From Pleomorphomonas sp. (GTDB lineage Bacteria; Pseudomonadota; Alphaproteobacteria; Rhizobiales; Pleomorphomonadaceae): a DNA stretch of 64,000 nt. A program made the translations under genes and the position numbers. Below the pieces are notes generated by a model, which did no database searches, had not been told where the DNA came from, and worked only from the letters and a program-made list of their open reading frames with translations. The stretch covers positions 44,476 through 108,475 of the forward strand of contig JARKNW010000040.1 in assembly GCA_029976075.1 (NCBI GenBank). The letters run 5' to 3'. Below, one piece after another: positions 20,469-30,198 of the stretch. The first letter of the stretch is position 1, and every line of letters starts with the position of its first letter.

Positions 20469-22907
20469 ATGGTTCAGGTAAACGGGTCGGCTACCATGCT
20501 TTATTTAATGGTATTACAGATCGTCGCGTTTTCTTTGTTCCCGCTTTACTTTACGACGCTTTCGAGCCCAATACGGCAAGCTCATTTCTATATTTACATA
20601 GCCCTTGTCTTGCTGATCGGCGGGTTTATGGGAAACGTCTATTCCCTGCCGGTTGCCGGAGGCATTGTCGTCTCAGGAGGTAACCTGTGTTACGGCGCCT
20701 TCATGATGACGTCGGTCATGTTCGTTTGGGTGGAAAAAGACGCTTTCATTCTGCGACATCTGGTCCGTCTGGTCATTCTCGTCGATATCTTCAATCTCGT
20801 TTTCTCGTTCCTGGCGGAGTCCATCCTCAAGACCAGCGGCGTTATCAACCCGCACGGTGTCCCATCGGGAATGTTCGAGACTTCGACCTTTCTTATCGTG
20901 CTCGGCGGTGTCCTGATCATCTCGGAACTTCTGCTTCTTCTGTTCATCTTTGAGTTCACAAAGAAAAGAATATCCTCCCTTCCCATCACGGCAGTGATCT
21001 ACATATTCTCATTCGTCCTTGTCCTTGTTCTGGACGGCATCGCCTTTCCCTTCATTGCATTCGGCATGAGCGCGGAAATCGCGGCAATCGTTTTCGGAGG
21101 TCTGGCAGGAAAGATTCTGATTGCCGTTGCGTTCGGCGTGCCTCTCGCCCTGTTCGTCATATGGAAGCGACGGGCCTTCGCGGACTACCTGGAGACCGAC
21201 ACGGTTCGCTGGCGTCTTCTGATCGCGAGCAGCGCCGATCTGATCAAGGAAATGGCCAGAAAAGATCAAGATGTTCGGCGCGGTGACGTTGTTTTCAAGA
21301 ACTCGACCGAGGGGCTCGCTGTGGTCGACAGCGCCGGGGCAATGCTCAAGGCGAACGCCGCCTTCAAGCGCATGCTGGATATCGGCGAAGGCGCGGTCGG
21401 GCCGCATACCACCAGCTTGAAGGAGGCGTTTTGGAGCGATGGCAAACCCGTTCTGTTGCCTCAGAGCCCCAAGGAAAGATGGCGTCGGGAAGTGTTGTTC
21501 GGAAGAGGCGGGAGTCGCCCAGGCATTCTCTCCATAACGCCGGCCGGTGAGGACGCCGAGGGAGGGGAGACCTACGTCTACTCGTTGATCGACATAACCG
21601 AGCAAAAGACCGCGCAAGAAAGGTTGGCCCATCTCGCTTCAAGAGATCAACTGACGGGATTGGCCAATCGTCGCGTTCTGGATCAAAGTCTTGTCCGTCT
21701 TCGCGGCACGCGTTTTACGCTCATCATCGTTGATCTCGATCATTTCAAGGACGTGAACGACAGTTATGGGCACGGAGCCGGCGATCGCGTTTTGCAGGTG
21801 GTCGCCAGTCGGCTCGACGCGATCAGGCAGGAGTATCTGAAACCGGACGACATATTGTGCCGCATCGGTGGCGATGAGTTTGCGCTTCTCGTTCTATCGG
21901 GCGATAGCGGCACGATCCAAACTCTCCTCGTAAAAATTCAGCAGGCGCTTGGCCAGACGGTCCGCATCGACGAAAACCTGGAAGTGTTTTCTTCTGCAAC
22001 GATCGGTGTGAGCTACAAGCCAGAAGCTGGCGGTCACGATGCCCTTCTGGAGGCCGACGCTGCCCTCTACGAGGCAAAACGCAACAGGCGAGGCTCCGTG
22101 GGCATCTACGAGGACAGGCTGACCACGGAAAGCCAGAAGAAGATCAAGCTGGGCGTCAAGCTGAAAAACGCTTTGGCAAACAATGTGCTGGATGTTCATT
22201 ATCAACCGCAGTTCGACGCGGTCAGTCATAAGTTGCGCGGTGTCGAGGCACTGGCTCGATGGACCGATCCGGAACTTGGCGTGGTGCCGCCATGCGACTT
22301 TATTCCCGTCGCAGAAGGCACGAGCCTTATCGAGGCCGTGGGAGAATATGTTCTCGAACGTGCCTGCCGGGATGGGCAGGAGTGGCTCACCAACGGTTCC
22401 GAGCCAATCTCGGTGTCCGTCAACATATCTGCAAGCCAAGTCAGGTTCGGCAGCTTCATCTCCATCTTGACGAGGACGCTGGCCAAGACCGGATTCCCTG
22501 CCCGTTATCTACAGATAGAAATCACGGAATCTTCCTACATCGAGCGAGAGAATGAGGTGACGCCGATTCTCAAGGAACTGAAGGACATGGGCATCACCAT
22601 CGCGATCGATGATTTCGGAACCGGTTACTCATCCTTCTCCTACCTGCGGGAAATGCCTTGGGACTGCATCAAGATCGACCGCAGTTTCATTACCGGCATC
22701 CCGCACGACACCCAGCAATGTGGTCTGGTGTCGACGATCATCAAGCTGGCGAAGGTCATGTCCTTCGAGATTGTCGCCGAAGGTGTGGAGACGAGGGAGC
22801 AGCTCGATTTCCTGACGGCTGAAGGGTGCGACCTGATTCAGGGCTACTATTTCTCGAAGCCGCTTCCAAAAGAAAAGCTCGTTCCTCTTTTGACCAAGCG
22901 AGGGTGA
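20469..22907 (+). CDS. GGDEF-EAL protein with VUT/YhhQ-like membrane domain
   Basis: An 812-residue cyclic-di-GMP turnover protein. The first 240 residues form about six or seven membrane helices. They resemble the VUT/YhhQ queuosine-precursor transporter family in layout, notably LDGIAFPFIAFG followed by GGLAGKILIAVAFGVPLALF. A PAS-like segment follows (about 270-372). The GGDEF domain has an intact RIGGDEF at about 466-470, and the EAL domain has an intact VEALARW at about 590. The inhibitory-site RxxD reads KPDD, so product feedback may be weak. It could make or degrade c-di-GMP. Domain calls are firm; the transporter resemblance is by eye. Start ATG 20469 has a poor ribosome site; ATG 20496 is possible. 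Confidence 0.9.
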   Translation: MVQVNGSATMLYLMVLQIVAFSLFPLYFTTLSSPIRQAHFYIYIALVLLIGGFMGNVYSLPVAGGIVVSGGNLCYGAFMMTSVMFVWVEKDAFILRHLVRLVILVDIFNLVFSFLAESILKTSGVINPHGVPSGMFETSTFLIVLGGVLIISELLLLLFIFEFTKKRISSLPITAVIYIFSFVLVLVLDGIAFPFIAFGMSAEIAAIVFGGLAGKILIAVAFGVPLALFVIWKRRAFADYLETDTVRWRLLIASSADLIKEMARKDQDVRRGDVVFKNSTEGLAVVDSAGAMLKANAAFKRMLDIGEGAVGPHTTSLKEAFWSDGKPVLLPQSPKERWRREVLFGRGGSRPGILSITPAGEDAEGGETYVYSLIDITEQKTAQERLAHLASRDQLTGLANRRVLDQSLVRLRGTRFTLIIVDLDHFKDVNDSYGHGAGDRVLQVVASRLDAIRQEYLKPDDILCRIGGDEFALLVLSGDSGTIQTLLVKIQQALGQTVRIDENLEVFSSATIGVSYKPEAGGHDALLEADAALYEAKRNRRGSVGIYEDRLTTESQKKIKLGVKLKNALANNVLDVHYQPQFDAVSHKLRGVEALARWTDPELGVVPPCDFIPVAEGTSLIEAVGEYVLERACRDGQEWLTNGSEPISVSVNISASQVRFGSFISILTRTLAKTGFPARYLQIEITESSYIERENEVTPILKELKDMGITIAIDDFGTGYSSFSYLREMPWDCIKIDRSFITGIPHDTQQCGLVSTIIKLAKVMSFEIVAEGVETREQLDFLTAEGCDLIQGYYFSKPLPKEKLVPLLTKRG

Positions 22908-23030
22908 AGCTCTCTCTCCGTAGCGGAAAGAACTTGTCGGGGGCGGGGAAAGGAAATCGGAACTCTCTTTTTCCGCTATTCCGGATGCAAAACCGCGATC
23001 GCCTTTGCCGAAGTCACTCGCACTAAACGA

Positions 23031-23063
23031 CAGCGACAACACCTCGTTCGGGTATTGTCGCTG
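23031..23063. terminator. Hairpin between convergent genes
   Basis: CAGCGACAA pairs with TTGTCGCTG, with an inner ACC/GGT pairing and a seven-base loop. It lies between the convergent GGDEF-EAL gene and tyrS. It has no T-tract, so it is a candidate two-way transcription end or 3' stabiliser. Confidence 0.5.
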
Positions 23064-23085
23064 CCGTCGGGGGACGCGAGGCCGA

Positions 23086-24339
23086 TCAGACTGGCTTCAG
23101 AAGTATGTGCTTCTTCTTGCCGAGCGAAAGCTTGATGACGCCATCGTCGTTGAGGCTCTGGAGCGTCAGGGTTTCTTTCGGGTCGGTGACGGTCCGGTCG
23201 TTGACCTTGAGGCCGCCGCCCTGGGCGGATCGGCGAGCTTCGCCATTTGAAGCGGCGAGCCCGGCCTGAACGAAGGCGGTGAGCACGCCGACGCCCGCTT
23301 CGAGATCGGCTTTCGGAACTTCGATGGTCGGCAGGTCGTCGGTATGGACACCCTCCTCGAAGGTCAGGCGTGCCGTTTCGGCGGCGGCTTCCGCCGCCTC
23401 TCGCCCGTGGACGACAGCGGTCGCCTCTGTTGCGAGGACCTTCTTGGCTTCATTGATCTCGGAACCGCCGAGCGCGCCGAGACGGGCGATCTCGGAGAGC
23501 GGCAAGCGCGTGAAGATCTTCAGGAAGCGGACGACGTCGGCATCCTCGGTGTTGCGGAAATACTGCCAGAAGTCATAGGGGCTGAAGAGGTCGCCATTGA
23601 GCCAAACCGCGCCGTTGGCGGTCTTGCCCATCTTCTGCCCCGAGGACGTGGTCAGTAGCGGCGTCGTCAGCGCGTAGAGCTGAGGGCCGTTCATGCGATG
23701 GCTGAGATCGACGCCGTTGACGATGTTGCCCCACTGATCGGAGCCGCCCATCTGCAGGACCGTGCCGTAGCGACGGTTGAGCTCGACGAAGTCGTAGCCC
23801 TGCATGATCATGTAGTTGAACTCGAGGAAGGACAGCGACTGCTCGCGATCGAGGCGCAGCTTGACGCTATCGAAGGACAGCATGCGGTTGACCGAGAAGA
23901 AGCGGCCGACGTCGCGCAGGAACTCGACGTAGTTGAGCTTCATCAGCCAGTCGGCATTGTTGGCCATGATGGCGTCGGTCGGGCCGTCGCCGTAACGAAG
24001 GATACGTGAATAGACCTTCTTGATGCTGGCGATGTTGGCGGCGATGGTCTCCGGCGACAGCAGCTTGCGCTGATCATCACGGAAGGAGGGGTCACCTACC
24101 ATGGACGTGCCGCCACCCATCAGACTGATCGGGCGATGGCCAGTCTCTTGTAGCCAATAAAGCATGGTAACGGTGATGAGGTTGCCGATGTGGATGGATG
24201 TCGCAGTGGCGTCATAACCCACATAGGCGGTGATCGGACCCTTCATGCACGCTGCATCGAGACCCTCTGGGTCGGAGATCTGGTGGATGAAGCCACGCTC
24301 GTCGAGCGTGCGCAGGAAATCCGACTTGAAGCCGCTCAT
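23086..24339 (-). CDS. tyrS: Tyrosine--tRNA ligase
   Basis: Charges tRNA-Tyr with tyrosine. The 417-residue class I synthetase has the HIGH-type signature SIHIGNL (near 48-54), the tyrosine-site segment [11 protein letters not shown], and the KMSKS-type loop as [10 protein letters not shown]-terminal S4 RNA-binding domain is visible ([20 protein letters not shown]). Length and motifs match the TyrS family. It is divergent from anmK with about 100 bases between, the common tyrS-anmK arrangement in alphaproteobacteria. Confidence 0.97.
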   Translation of the reverse strand: MSGFKSDFLRTLDERGFIHQISDPEGLDAACMKGPITAYVGYDATATSIHIGNLITVTMLYWLQETGHRPISLMGGGTSMVGDPSFRDDQRKLLSPETIAANIASIKKVYSRILRYGDGPTDAIMANNADWLMKLNYVEFLRDVGRFFSVNRMLSFDSVKLRLDREQSLSFLEFNYMIMQGYDFVELNRRYGTVLQMGGSDQWGNIVNGVDLSHRMNGPQLYALTTPLLTTSSGQKMGKTANGAVWLNGDLFSPYDFWQYFRNTEDADVVRFLKIFTRLPLSEIARLGALGGSEINEAKKVLATEATAVVHGREAAEAAAETARLTFEEGVHTDDLPTIEVPKADLEAGVGVLTAFVQAGLAASNGEARRSAQGGGLKVNDRTVTDPKETLTLQSLNDDGVIKLSLGKKKHILLKPV

Positions 24340-24441
24340 CTTTCTTTACCTTTGGTTTGTCCGCGGACCCGAATTGACGTATCAGTCCGCTGGGCTTCCT
24401 ATCAGGATCGAAACCGGATTTCACGGGGTATGAGGTCAAAA

Positions 24442-25548
24442 ATGTCGGGCGATTCGGCCATGTGGGCACTCGGTCTGATGAGCGGTACGTCGATGGACGG
24501 CGTCGACGCGGCGCTAATCCGTACCGATGGCGAGGGGATCGCTGAGTTCGGACCGACGCTGTTTCAGGCGTATGGCGACGAGGAACGGGCGGTTTTGAGG
24601 GCTGCGCTCAAGGACGCGCGTGGCATGGCGGCACGCGACGAGCGTTTCGGCAGACTTGCCGAGGCGGAGGCGATCGTCACCGATGCTCACGCGCACGCGG
24701 TGGCGGTGCTGTTGATTGCCGCCGAGAAGAAGGGGATTCGGCCGGAGGTGATCGGCTTTCACGGCCAGACGGTGCATCATGCGCCCGACCGTGGCTTTAC
24801 CGCCCAGATCGGCGATGCGAGCGTGCTGGCGGAGCGTTTCAACCTGCCGGTGGTCTATGATTTCCGGTCGGCCGATATTCGCGAGGGTGGGCAAGGTGCG
24901 CCGCTCGTGCCGATCTACCATCGGGCGCTCGCCGAGAAGGCCGGGCTAACCCGACCGGTCGCCTTTCTCAACATCGGCGGCGTAGCCAACGTGACCTTGA
25001 TCGGTAGCGACGGGGAACTCATCGCCTTCGATACCGGTCCCGGCAATGCGCTGATCGACGACCTGGTATTCAATGCGACGGGGGCTCGCTTCGATGTCGA
25101 CGGTGCTATCGCCGCGCAGGGACGAGTGGATGCGGCGGTGCTTGGTCAGTTGATGGATCACCCGCACTTCGAAACGCCGGCGCCCAAGTCGCTCGATCGC
25201 AATACCTTCCGTGCCGATGCCGCCGCCCGCCTGCCGTTTGCCGACAGGGTTGCGACGCTGACCGCCTTTACGGCCGAGGGTGTTGCCGCGGGACTGCGGC
25301 TGGCCGGAGCCCCGATCCGAACGGTCATCGTTTCTGGCGGTGGTGCCCGCAATCCCGTGATGGTGAAGATGATCGCCGAGCGAGCCGGTGTGGACGTCGT
25401 GCCCGCCGGTGATATCGGCTTCGATGCCGATTTCGTCGAAGCGCAGGCCTTCGCCTACCTTGCGGCTCGCCGGCTGAAGGAACTGCCGTCAACCTTCCCG
25501 ACCACGACCGGAACTCCTGTGCCGGTGGTGTGTGGCGAGATCGCGTGA
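24442..25548 (+). CDS. anmK: Anhydro-N-acetylmuramic acid kinase
   Basis: AnmK phosphorylates and opens 1,6-anhydro-MurNAc for peptidoglycan recycling. The 368-residue protein begins MSGDSAMWALGLMSGTSMDG with the family ATP-loop motif LGLMSGTSMDGVD, and holds VIGFHGQTVHH, FDTGPGNALIDD and a VSGGGARN motif. The start is ATG 24442, with GAGG six bases upstream. The frame stays open back to 24190, but that stretch covers the tyrS start and has no family similarity. It is divergent from tyrS. Confidence 0.95.
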   Translation: MSGDSAMWALGLMSGTSMDGVDAALIRTDGEGIAEFGPTLFQAYGDEERAVLRAALKDARGMAARDERFGRLAEAEAIVTDAHAHAVAVLLIAAEKKGIRPEVIGFHGQTVHHAPDRGFTAQIGDASVLAERFNLPVVYDFRSADIREGGQGAPLVPIYHRALAEKAGLTRPVAFLNIGGVANVTLIGSDGELIAFDTGPGNALIDDLVFNATGARFDVDGAIAAQGRVDAAVLGQLMDHPHFETPAPKSLDRNTFRADAAARLPFADRVATLTAFTAEGVAAGLRLAGAPIRTVIVSGGGARNPVMVKMIAERAGVDVVPAGDIGFDADFVEAQAFAYLAARRLKELPSTFPTTTGTPVPVVCGEIA

Positions 25549-25631
25549 GACACTTCGAGCGGCGCGCGCTTCCGGCGCACGTCGCTCTTCATTTCGCCAC
25601 CTGACTTCTGCGGAAACCGGCTCCTTTCCGC

Positions 25632-26477
25632 GTGAACTCCAACTGGATGCCACGCATGCTCGCCGAGGCCCTTCTGTTCGCGGTTACTCGCCTGATCTCA
25701 CCGAGGAGTCGTGCCGCTGCCGTTCGCGATGCCATCGGGCTCAGATCGCGCGCCGCGCGCTGCCGTGCCGCCTGGGCCGACCACGAGGAACGAACGCGGT
25801 CGGCGATCGATCGCGCCATCGATGGCGTCGCGGTCCGTCGCACGACCGTGGTGCTTGGTTCCGGTTTGCTCCGCGATGTGCCGATCGATCGGCTGTCCAG
25901 CATGTTCAAGAAGGTGGTGCTGGTGGATATCGTCCATCTGCCGACGGTGCGACTCAAGGTGCTGCTGCGGCGCTACCCCAACGTCACCTTCATGACCCGC
26001 GATATTTCCGGCTACGATCGCCTCGCCGAACAATCGCGGATCAAGCTAGCCACCGGTCAGGACGACCTCGGTGTTCGCCTCGATCCGCTGGGGTTTCTGC
26101 GCAAGATCGATGAACTCGATCTGGTGATCTCGGCAAATGTTCTGTCGCAGATCGCCGTCGGGGCCTCCAGTCGCTTGCGCGCGAAGGACGGACAGGGTCG
26201 CATCATGCCCGACGATGCGGTGGCGCAACTTGTCGCCGGTCATCTCGACGGGTTGGCACAGTTGCCTTGCAAGACGGTGATCGTGACCGACGTTTCCTAT
26301 GTTCGGCGCCGGCGCGATGGTGGCGTAGTCGAAACGCGCGATCTTCTGCACGGCGTGGTTCCGCCGGTTCCCTTCGACATGTGGTGTTGGCCCGTGGCGC
26401 CCTTCGGAGAAGAAGCGGCCGACGAAGAACGCGTTCATCGGGTCATCGCCGCCGAGGATGTCGCGGTGGATCTCTAG
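25632..26477 (+). CDS. Methyltransferase-like protein of unknown function
   Basis: A 281-residue protein I do not recognise. The centre looks like a Rossmann-type methyltransferase core: VVLGSGLLRDVPIDRL (a GxG-like loop near residues 74-89), VVLVDIVHLPTVRL as a possible acidic strand, then VTFMTRDISGYDR and LDLVISANVLSQIAVG, as in SAM-dependent enzymes. The N-terminus is rich in Arg and Ala. It is 83 bases after anmK on the same strand and ends 4 bases inside the convergent ispE gene. Start GTG 25632 is uncertain; ATG codons follow at 25647 and 25656, and none has a clear ribosome site. Catalytic role is not established. Confidence 0.75.
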   Translation: MNSNWMPRMLAEALLFAVTRLISPRSRAAAVRDAIGLRSRAARCRAAWADHEERTRSAIDRAIDGVAVRRTTVVLGSGLLRDVPIDRLSSMFKKVVLVDIVHLPTVRLKVLLRRYPNVTFMTRDISGYDRLAEQSRIKLATGQDDLGVRLDPLGFLRKIDELDLVISANVLSQIAVGASSRLRAKDGQGRIMPDDAVAQLVAGHLDGLAQLPCKTVIVTDVSYVRRRRDGGVVETRDLLHGVVPPVPFDMWCWPVAPFGEEAADEERVHRVIAAEDVAVDL

Positions 26478-27334
26478 ATGGATGATATCGCCGGTTCTAT
26501 CCACCAATCGGGATGATCGTCGGAGAGCCGAGCTGCGGCCGTAACCGCTGCCGCCTGGGTGTCGAACAGGCCGAAGCAAGTTGCGCCCGAGCCTGACATG
26601 CGCGCCAGTCGGATCTGGGGCAGACCGGCCAGCGCGCTCAGTGTCTTGGCGATGGCTGGGGCAATGGTCATGGCTGGCTTTTCAAGGTCGTTGCGCGTCT
26701 CGGCGGCAAGGAAGGCTGATAGATCGGCTGCCGTACCGAAGGCGGGCAGGGCAGGCAGTGGTGGATTGTCACGCCGATCGAGGGCTCGGAAGACCGCGGG
26801 CGTCGATACGCCGACGCGCGGGTTGACCAGCAGCATGCCGTACGACATTTGCCGGGTTGTTGGTGCGATGCGTTCACCGACGCCGGTGACATGAGCTGGC
26901 CGACCGTCAAGGCACATGGGCACGTCGGCGCCCAGCGAGAGGGCCAGGGCGACAACGGCCAGGTCGTCGATCGGGTAGCCATAGTGGCGGCATAAGGCGC
27001 GCAAGGTGGCCGCCGCGTCGGCCGAACCACCGCCGATACCCGACGCGATCGGCAGACGCTTGGTCAGCCTGATTGCCAGTGGCTCGGAATGGCCGCTCAT
27101 CTCGCGGAAGCCGCGCAGGGCCCGAAGCACCAGATTGTCCGCTTCGGCCGCAAGGTCTCCCGCCATCGATCCGTCTATGGAAAACCCGTCCCGATCGCTC
27201 GGGGCCAGTGTCAGCGTATCTCCCACATCGGCGAAGCAAACCAACATGTCGAGTTCGTGGTAGCCATCGGGTCGTTGCCCGATGACATGAAGCGCAAGAT
27301 TGACCTTGGCGCGAGCCTCCTCGACGATCGGCAT
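26474..27334 (-). CDS. ispE: 4-diphosphocytidyl-2-C-methyl-D-erythritol kinase
   Basis: IspE phosphorylates CDP-methylerythritol in the non-mevalonate isoprenoid pathway. This 286-residue GHMP kinase starts EEARAKVNLALHVIGQRPDGYHEL, reported here in parts: AKVNLALHV at the N-terminus, DGYHELDML, the phosphate loop LPIASGIGGGSADAAA (near 91-106), and the C-terminal ARMSGSGATCFGLF. Length and motifs are normal. It is 20 bases downstream of the TPR gene and likely cotranscribed. Its end overlaps the convergent methyltransferase-like gene by 4 bases. Confidence 0.96.
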   Translation of the reverse strand: MPIVEEARAKVNLALHVIGQRPDGYHELDMLVCFADVGDTLTLAPSDRDGFSIDGSMAGDLAAEADNLVLRALRGFREMSGHSEPLAIRLTKRLPIASGIGGGSADAAATLRALCRHYGYPIDDLAVVALALSLGADVPMCLDGRPAHVTGVGERIAPTTRQMSYGMLLVNPRVGVSTPAVFRALDRRDNPPLPALPAFGTAADLSAFLAAETRNDLEKPAMTIAPAIAKTLSALAGLPQIRLARMSGSGATCFGLFDTQAAAVTAAARLSDDHPDWWIEPAISSI

Positions 27335-27354
27335 ATGCCTTGAACCTCAATCGG

Positions 27355-29169
27355 TCAGGGCGTCGCCTGAACCGGCTTGGTCTGACTCTCTGCTGCCGGC
27401 TTCGTCTCGGTGGCTTGAGCTGCGGCTTTGCCAGTTTCGTCCTGCACCAGGCCGTGCTCGATCTTGGCCTCGATCCTGGCGAGATCTGCCGGCTCGGGCT
27501 TGCTGGCCTTGGCGTGGTTCCACTGGAAGCGTGCCTCGATCCGCCGGCCGACTTGCCAGTAGGCATCGCCGAGATGGTCGTTGATGGTCGGATCGGATGG
27601 CATCAGCGCCACCGCCCTCTCAAGCTGGGTAACCGCTTCATCATATTCGCCGAGCTTGTAGTGAGCCCAGCCGAGGCTGTCGACGATGTAGCCATCCGTC
27701 GGCGAGAGACTGACCGCCTTCTCGATGAGCGCCATCCCGTCCTTGAGGTTCATGCCCTTGTCGATCCAGGAATAGCCGAGGTAGTTCAGAACAAGCGGCT
27801 GGTCCGGCTTGAGCTCGAGCGCCTTCTTGAAGTCGGCTTCCGCCTCCGGCCAGCGATCGGTGCGTTCGTAGGCGATGCCGCGGTTGTAGAACACCTGCCA
27901 GTCGTCGGTCTGTGGCTGGTCGCCGATAGCCCGAATGGTTCGCGTGTAAATGTCCGCAGCCTCGGCGAACAGTTTGCGGGTCCTCAGGATGTTTCCGAGG
28001 CCGTTCAGGGCTTCCTTGTCCTTTGGATTCTTGCGGATGACGCGTTTCAGCGTGGCGCGCGCCTCATCAACCTTGTCCAGGGTATTGTAGTCGAACGCGA
28101 TCATGATGTCGGCGTTGCGCCGCAAAGGCGAACGCATTGGCACCTTGTCGAGAATGGAGATCGCGTCGTCAGGACGATCCAGACGCTCGAAGTTCTCGGC
28201 GAGCGTGACGCGGGTCATGTCGTCGGTCGGGTCGAGCGCCAGACCTAGCTGCAGGAAGATGACACCGAAATCGTTGGTATCCTCGCGCACCACAGCGGAG
28301 CCGAGGCCGGACAGGATTTCGGCGGCCCCCTCGCTCACCGTACGCACGCGGGGTGCTGGACGGCTTTTGGCGTTGACGATGGCCGCAACTTCCTTGAGGA
28401 GCGGATGGCTTGGTGCCGATGCCAGCGCCTTGTCGATCGTCGCCTTGGCGGCGTCAAAGTCGCCATTTCGGGCGAAAGTACGCGTTGCCGCGTCGATGAC
28501 CGAAACCGGGCCATCATCGATGGCGAGCGCCGCCTTCAGTTCTTCGGCAGCGACATCGTTACGGCCGGCGACCGAGGCGATGAGGCCCGCGTGGTAATGG
28601 CGGAAGAAGAGATACCACTTCTCGCCATCGAGCTTCGCAAGGCGGGCCAGCGCTTCATCGGTTCTGCCTGCACCCTGCTCGGCCCAAGCCGAGAGAACCT
28701 CGACCGCCAGGGTCAGCAGCGGCCCGGACCGTGCGTGCTTGAACGAAGCGATGGCGTCGTCCCAGCGGCCGGACTGGAAATCATCGAGACCGATGGTAAG
28801 GGCGGCGATCGGACTGTCCGCATCAACGGCGATCAGCCGCTCGGCAAAGGCCCGGACCTCGTTGAGCTCGCCCGAGGCGATGTAGAGCGACAGCGCGCGC
28901 TCGAGAAGGAACTTGTCATCCGGTGCATCGAGTAGCGCCGATGCGAAATAGTCGGCCGAAGCGCGATAATCGGAAATGCTGCCGGCGAAGCGTCCGGCGA
29001 GGTAATTGCCCTCAAGCGATGAGGCGATCGGCAAACCCGTGTCTGCCTGCATTGCCGCCGTGCCACGCGCTTGCGCCGGCAACGAGCCGGCAAGCGTCAG
29101 GGTGGCCAGCGCCGCTCCGAGAAGAGGTCCCATGGCGAAGCGTCGGAAGGTCGGCTGGCGTAACATCAT
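27355..29169 (-). CDS. Exported tetratricopeptide-repeat protein
   Basis: A 604-residue protein with an N-terminal signal peptide (residues 1-34, hydrophobic AMGPLLGAALATLTLAG, cut near AQA) and many TPR units through the rest, clearest at about 390-560 (NRGIAYERTDRWPEAEADFKK, given in parts: GIAYERTDRWPEAEADF; LGWAHYKLGEYDEAVTQLE; LGDAYWQVGRRIEARFQW). TPR repeats mediate protein contacts, here in the periplasm or at the outer membrane. The tail is low-complexity Ala/Thr/Pro. It lies 20 bases upstream of ispE, a common order in Hyphomicrobiales. Partners are unknown. The start is one of two adjacent ATG codons. Confidence 0.9.
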   Translation of the reverse strand: MMLRQPTFRRFAMGPLLGAALATLTLAGSLPAQARGTAAMQADTGLPIASSLEGNYLAGRFAGSISDYRASADYFASALLDAPDDKFLLERALSLYIASGELNEVRAFAERLIAVDADSPIAALTIGLDDFQSGRWDDAIASFKHARSGPLLTLAVEVLSAWAEQGAGRTDEALARLAKLDGEKWYLFFRHYHAGLIASVAGRNDVAAEELKAALAIDDGPVSVIDAATRTFARNGDFDAAKATIDKALASAPSHPLLKEVAAIVNAKSRPAPRVRTVSEGAAEILSGLGSAVVREDTNDFGVIFLQLGLALDPTDDMTRVTLAENFERLDRPDDAISILDKVPMRSPLRRNADIMIAFDYNTLDKVDEARATLKRVIRKNPKDKEALNGLGNILRTRKLFAEAADIYTRTIRAIGDQPQTDDWQVFYNRGIAYERTDRWPEAEADFKKALELKPDQPLVLNYLGYSWIDKGMNLKDGMALIEKAVSLSPTDGYIVDSLGWAHYKLGEYDEAVTQLERAVALMPSDPTINDHLGDAYWQVGRRIEARFQWNHAKASKPEPADLARIEAKIEHGLVQDETGKAAAQATETKPAAESQTKPVQATP

Positions 29170-29394
29170 GGGCGAAGAATCCCGTCATCGATTTGTGGCA
29201 GCGCGCGAACATCGCGGTGACCGAAATACCGGCCGCCGACTCCACTCAAAGGCAAAATGGCGGCAAAGGCGTGGCGCTTCAAGCGGCGCGTAGCGTCCTC
29301 GGACAAGAAAGTGGCCGATCTCCATTGCCATTGCATTCCTGCCGGCAAAGTTCGAAATGAAACGTCGAAACCCAAACGCCGGACGCGCCTTTCA

Positions 29395-30081
29395 ATGAAT
29401 ATGGCCTTCGTACTCGTTTTGCTGCTCGTCCTTGGCGTCTGGCTGGTCCGATGGCGCGGCGCCAGCCTAAGAAGCGATCTGGACAACGTTGCTCGCAGTT
29501 ACGGTCTGCTGGCCGGGCTCGGCATCATCGCGGCTCTTGCGGTCACCGGCCGAGTCGCACTTGCCGCGGCCGGGGCGGCGCTGCTGATCGGCTTGCACCG
29601 ATCAGGCATCATGGGCGGAGTGGGAAGAACGTGGCGGGGACAGCCCGTCTTGCGCTCGACGATGGTTGAGGTGGTTGTCGATGGCAACGCCATTGGCGGG
29701 CGGGTGATTGCCGGGTCTTTTCGTGGTCGCGACCTCAACCGTCTCGGCGGTGCCGAACTGTCGAGCCTTTATGCCGAGACGGCGCGAGATGGGCGAAGCC
29801 GGGCAACTCTAGAGATTTATCTCGACCGCCGAATGCCCGGATGGCGTGAGAACATGCAGGGTGAGACCGCATCGCGGGGCCGTCGATCGGCGGATGCGGG
29901 CTCCATGAGCGAGGAGGAGGCGTACGAGATCCTTGGGCTTCAAAAGGGCGCCGGAGAGGCCGACATCAGGGCCGCCCACCGCCGACTGATGAAGCGGGTG
30001 CATCCCGACCAGGGCGGCTCCACTTTCCTGGCGGTACGTATCAACCAGGCCAAGGACCGGCTTCTGTCCAAACATGTCTAG
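29395..30081 (+). CDS. Membrane-anchored J-domain (DnaJ-like) protein
   Basis: A 228-residue protein with two N-terminal membrane helices (about 2-18 and 36-65), a middle region (LEIYLDRRMPGWREN), and a C-terminal J domain (about 175-228) containing YEILGLQKGAGEADIRAAH and the HPD tripeptide needed to stimulate Hsp70 (RVHPDQGG). This resembles TIM14/Pam18-type J proteins of alphaproteobacteria. The partner is presumably DnaK. Start is ATG 29395, or 29401 two codons on; the frame is open to 29257 but the hydrophobic helix is expected at the N-terminus. It is divergent from the TPR gene. Confidence 0.88.
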   Translation: MNMAFVLVLLLVLGVWLVRWRGASLRSDLDNVARSYGLLAGLGIIAALAVTGRVALAAAGAALLIGLHRSGIMGGVGRTWRGQPVLRSTMVEVVVDGNAIGGRVIAGSFRGRDLNRLGGAELSSLYAETARDGRSRATLEIYLDRRMPGWRENMQGETASRGRRSADAGSMSEEEAYEILGLQKGAGEADIRAAHRRLMKRVHPDQGGSTFLAVRINQAKDRLLSKHV

Positions 30082-30181
30082 CTCCCGTTACGCAATACAG
30101 TGGGTGCCGTTGACTGACTGTGATGGCCGCGTCAGGTGAAAGGCGGTCGTTTGCCTTGCGGATCTGACACGGGGTGCTCCA

Positions 30182-30198
30182 ACCGCCTTTTGGGCGGT
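30182..30198 (-). terminator. Short hairpin at the dacF 3' end
   Basis: ACCGCC pairs with GGCGGT around a five-base loop, starting on the dacF stop codon. There is no T-run, so this is a weak terminator candidate. Confidence 0.35.

Noticed and set aside
20243..20683. 146-codon plus-strand open frame ahead of the GGDEF-EAL gene
   Set aside because: It overlaps the start of that gene in another frame and resembles no family.
24190..24441. N-terminal extension of anmK
   Set aside because: It overlaps the tyrS start region, has no AnmK similarity, and a ribosome site precedes ATG 24442.
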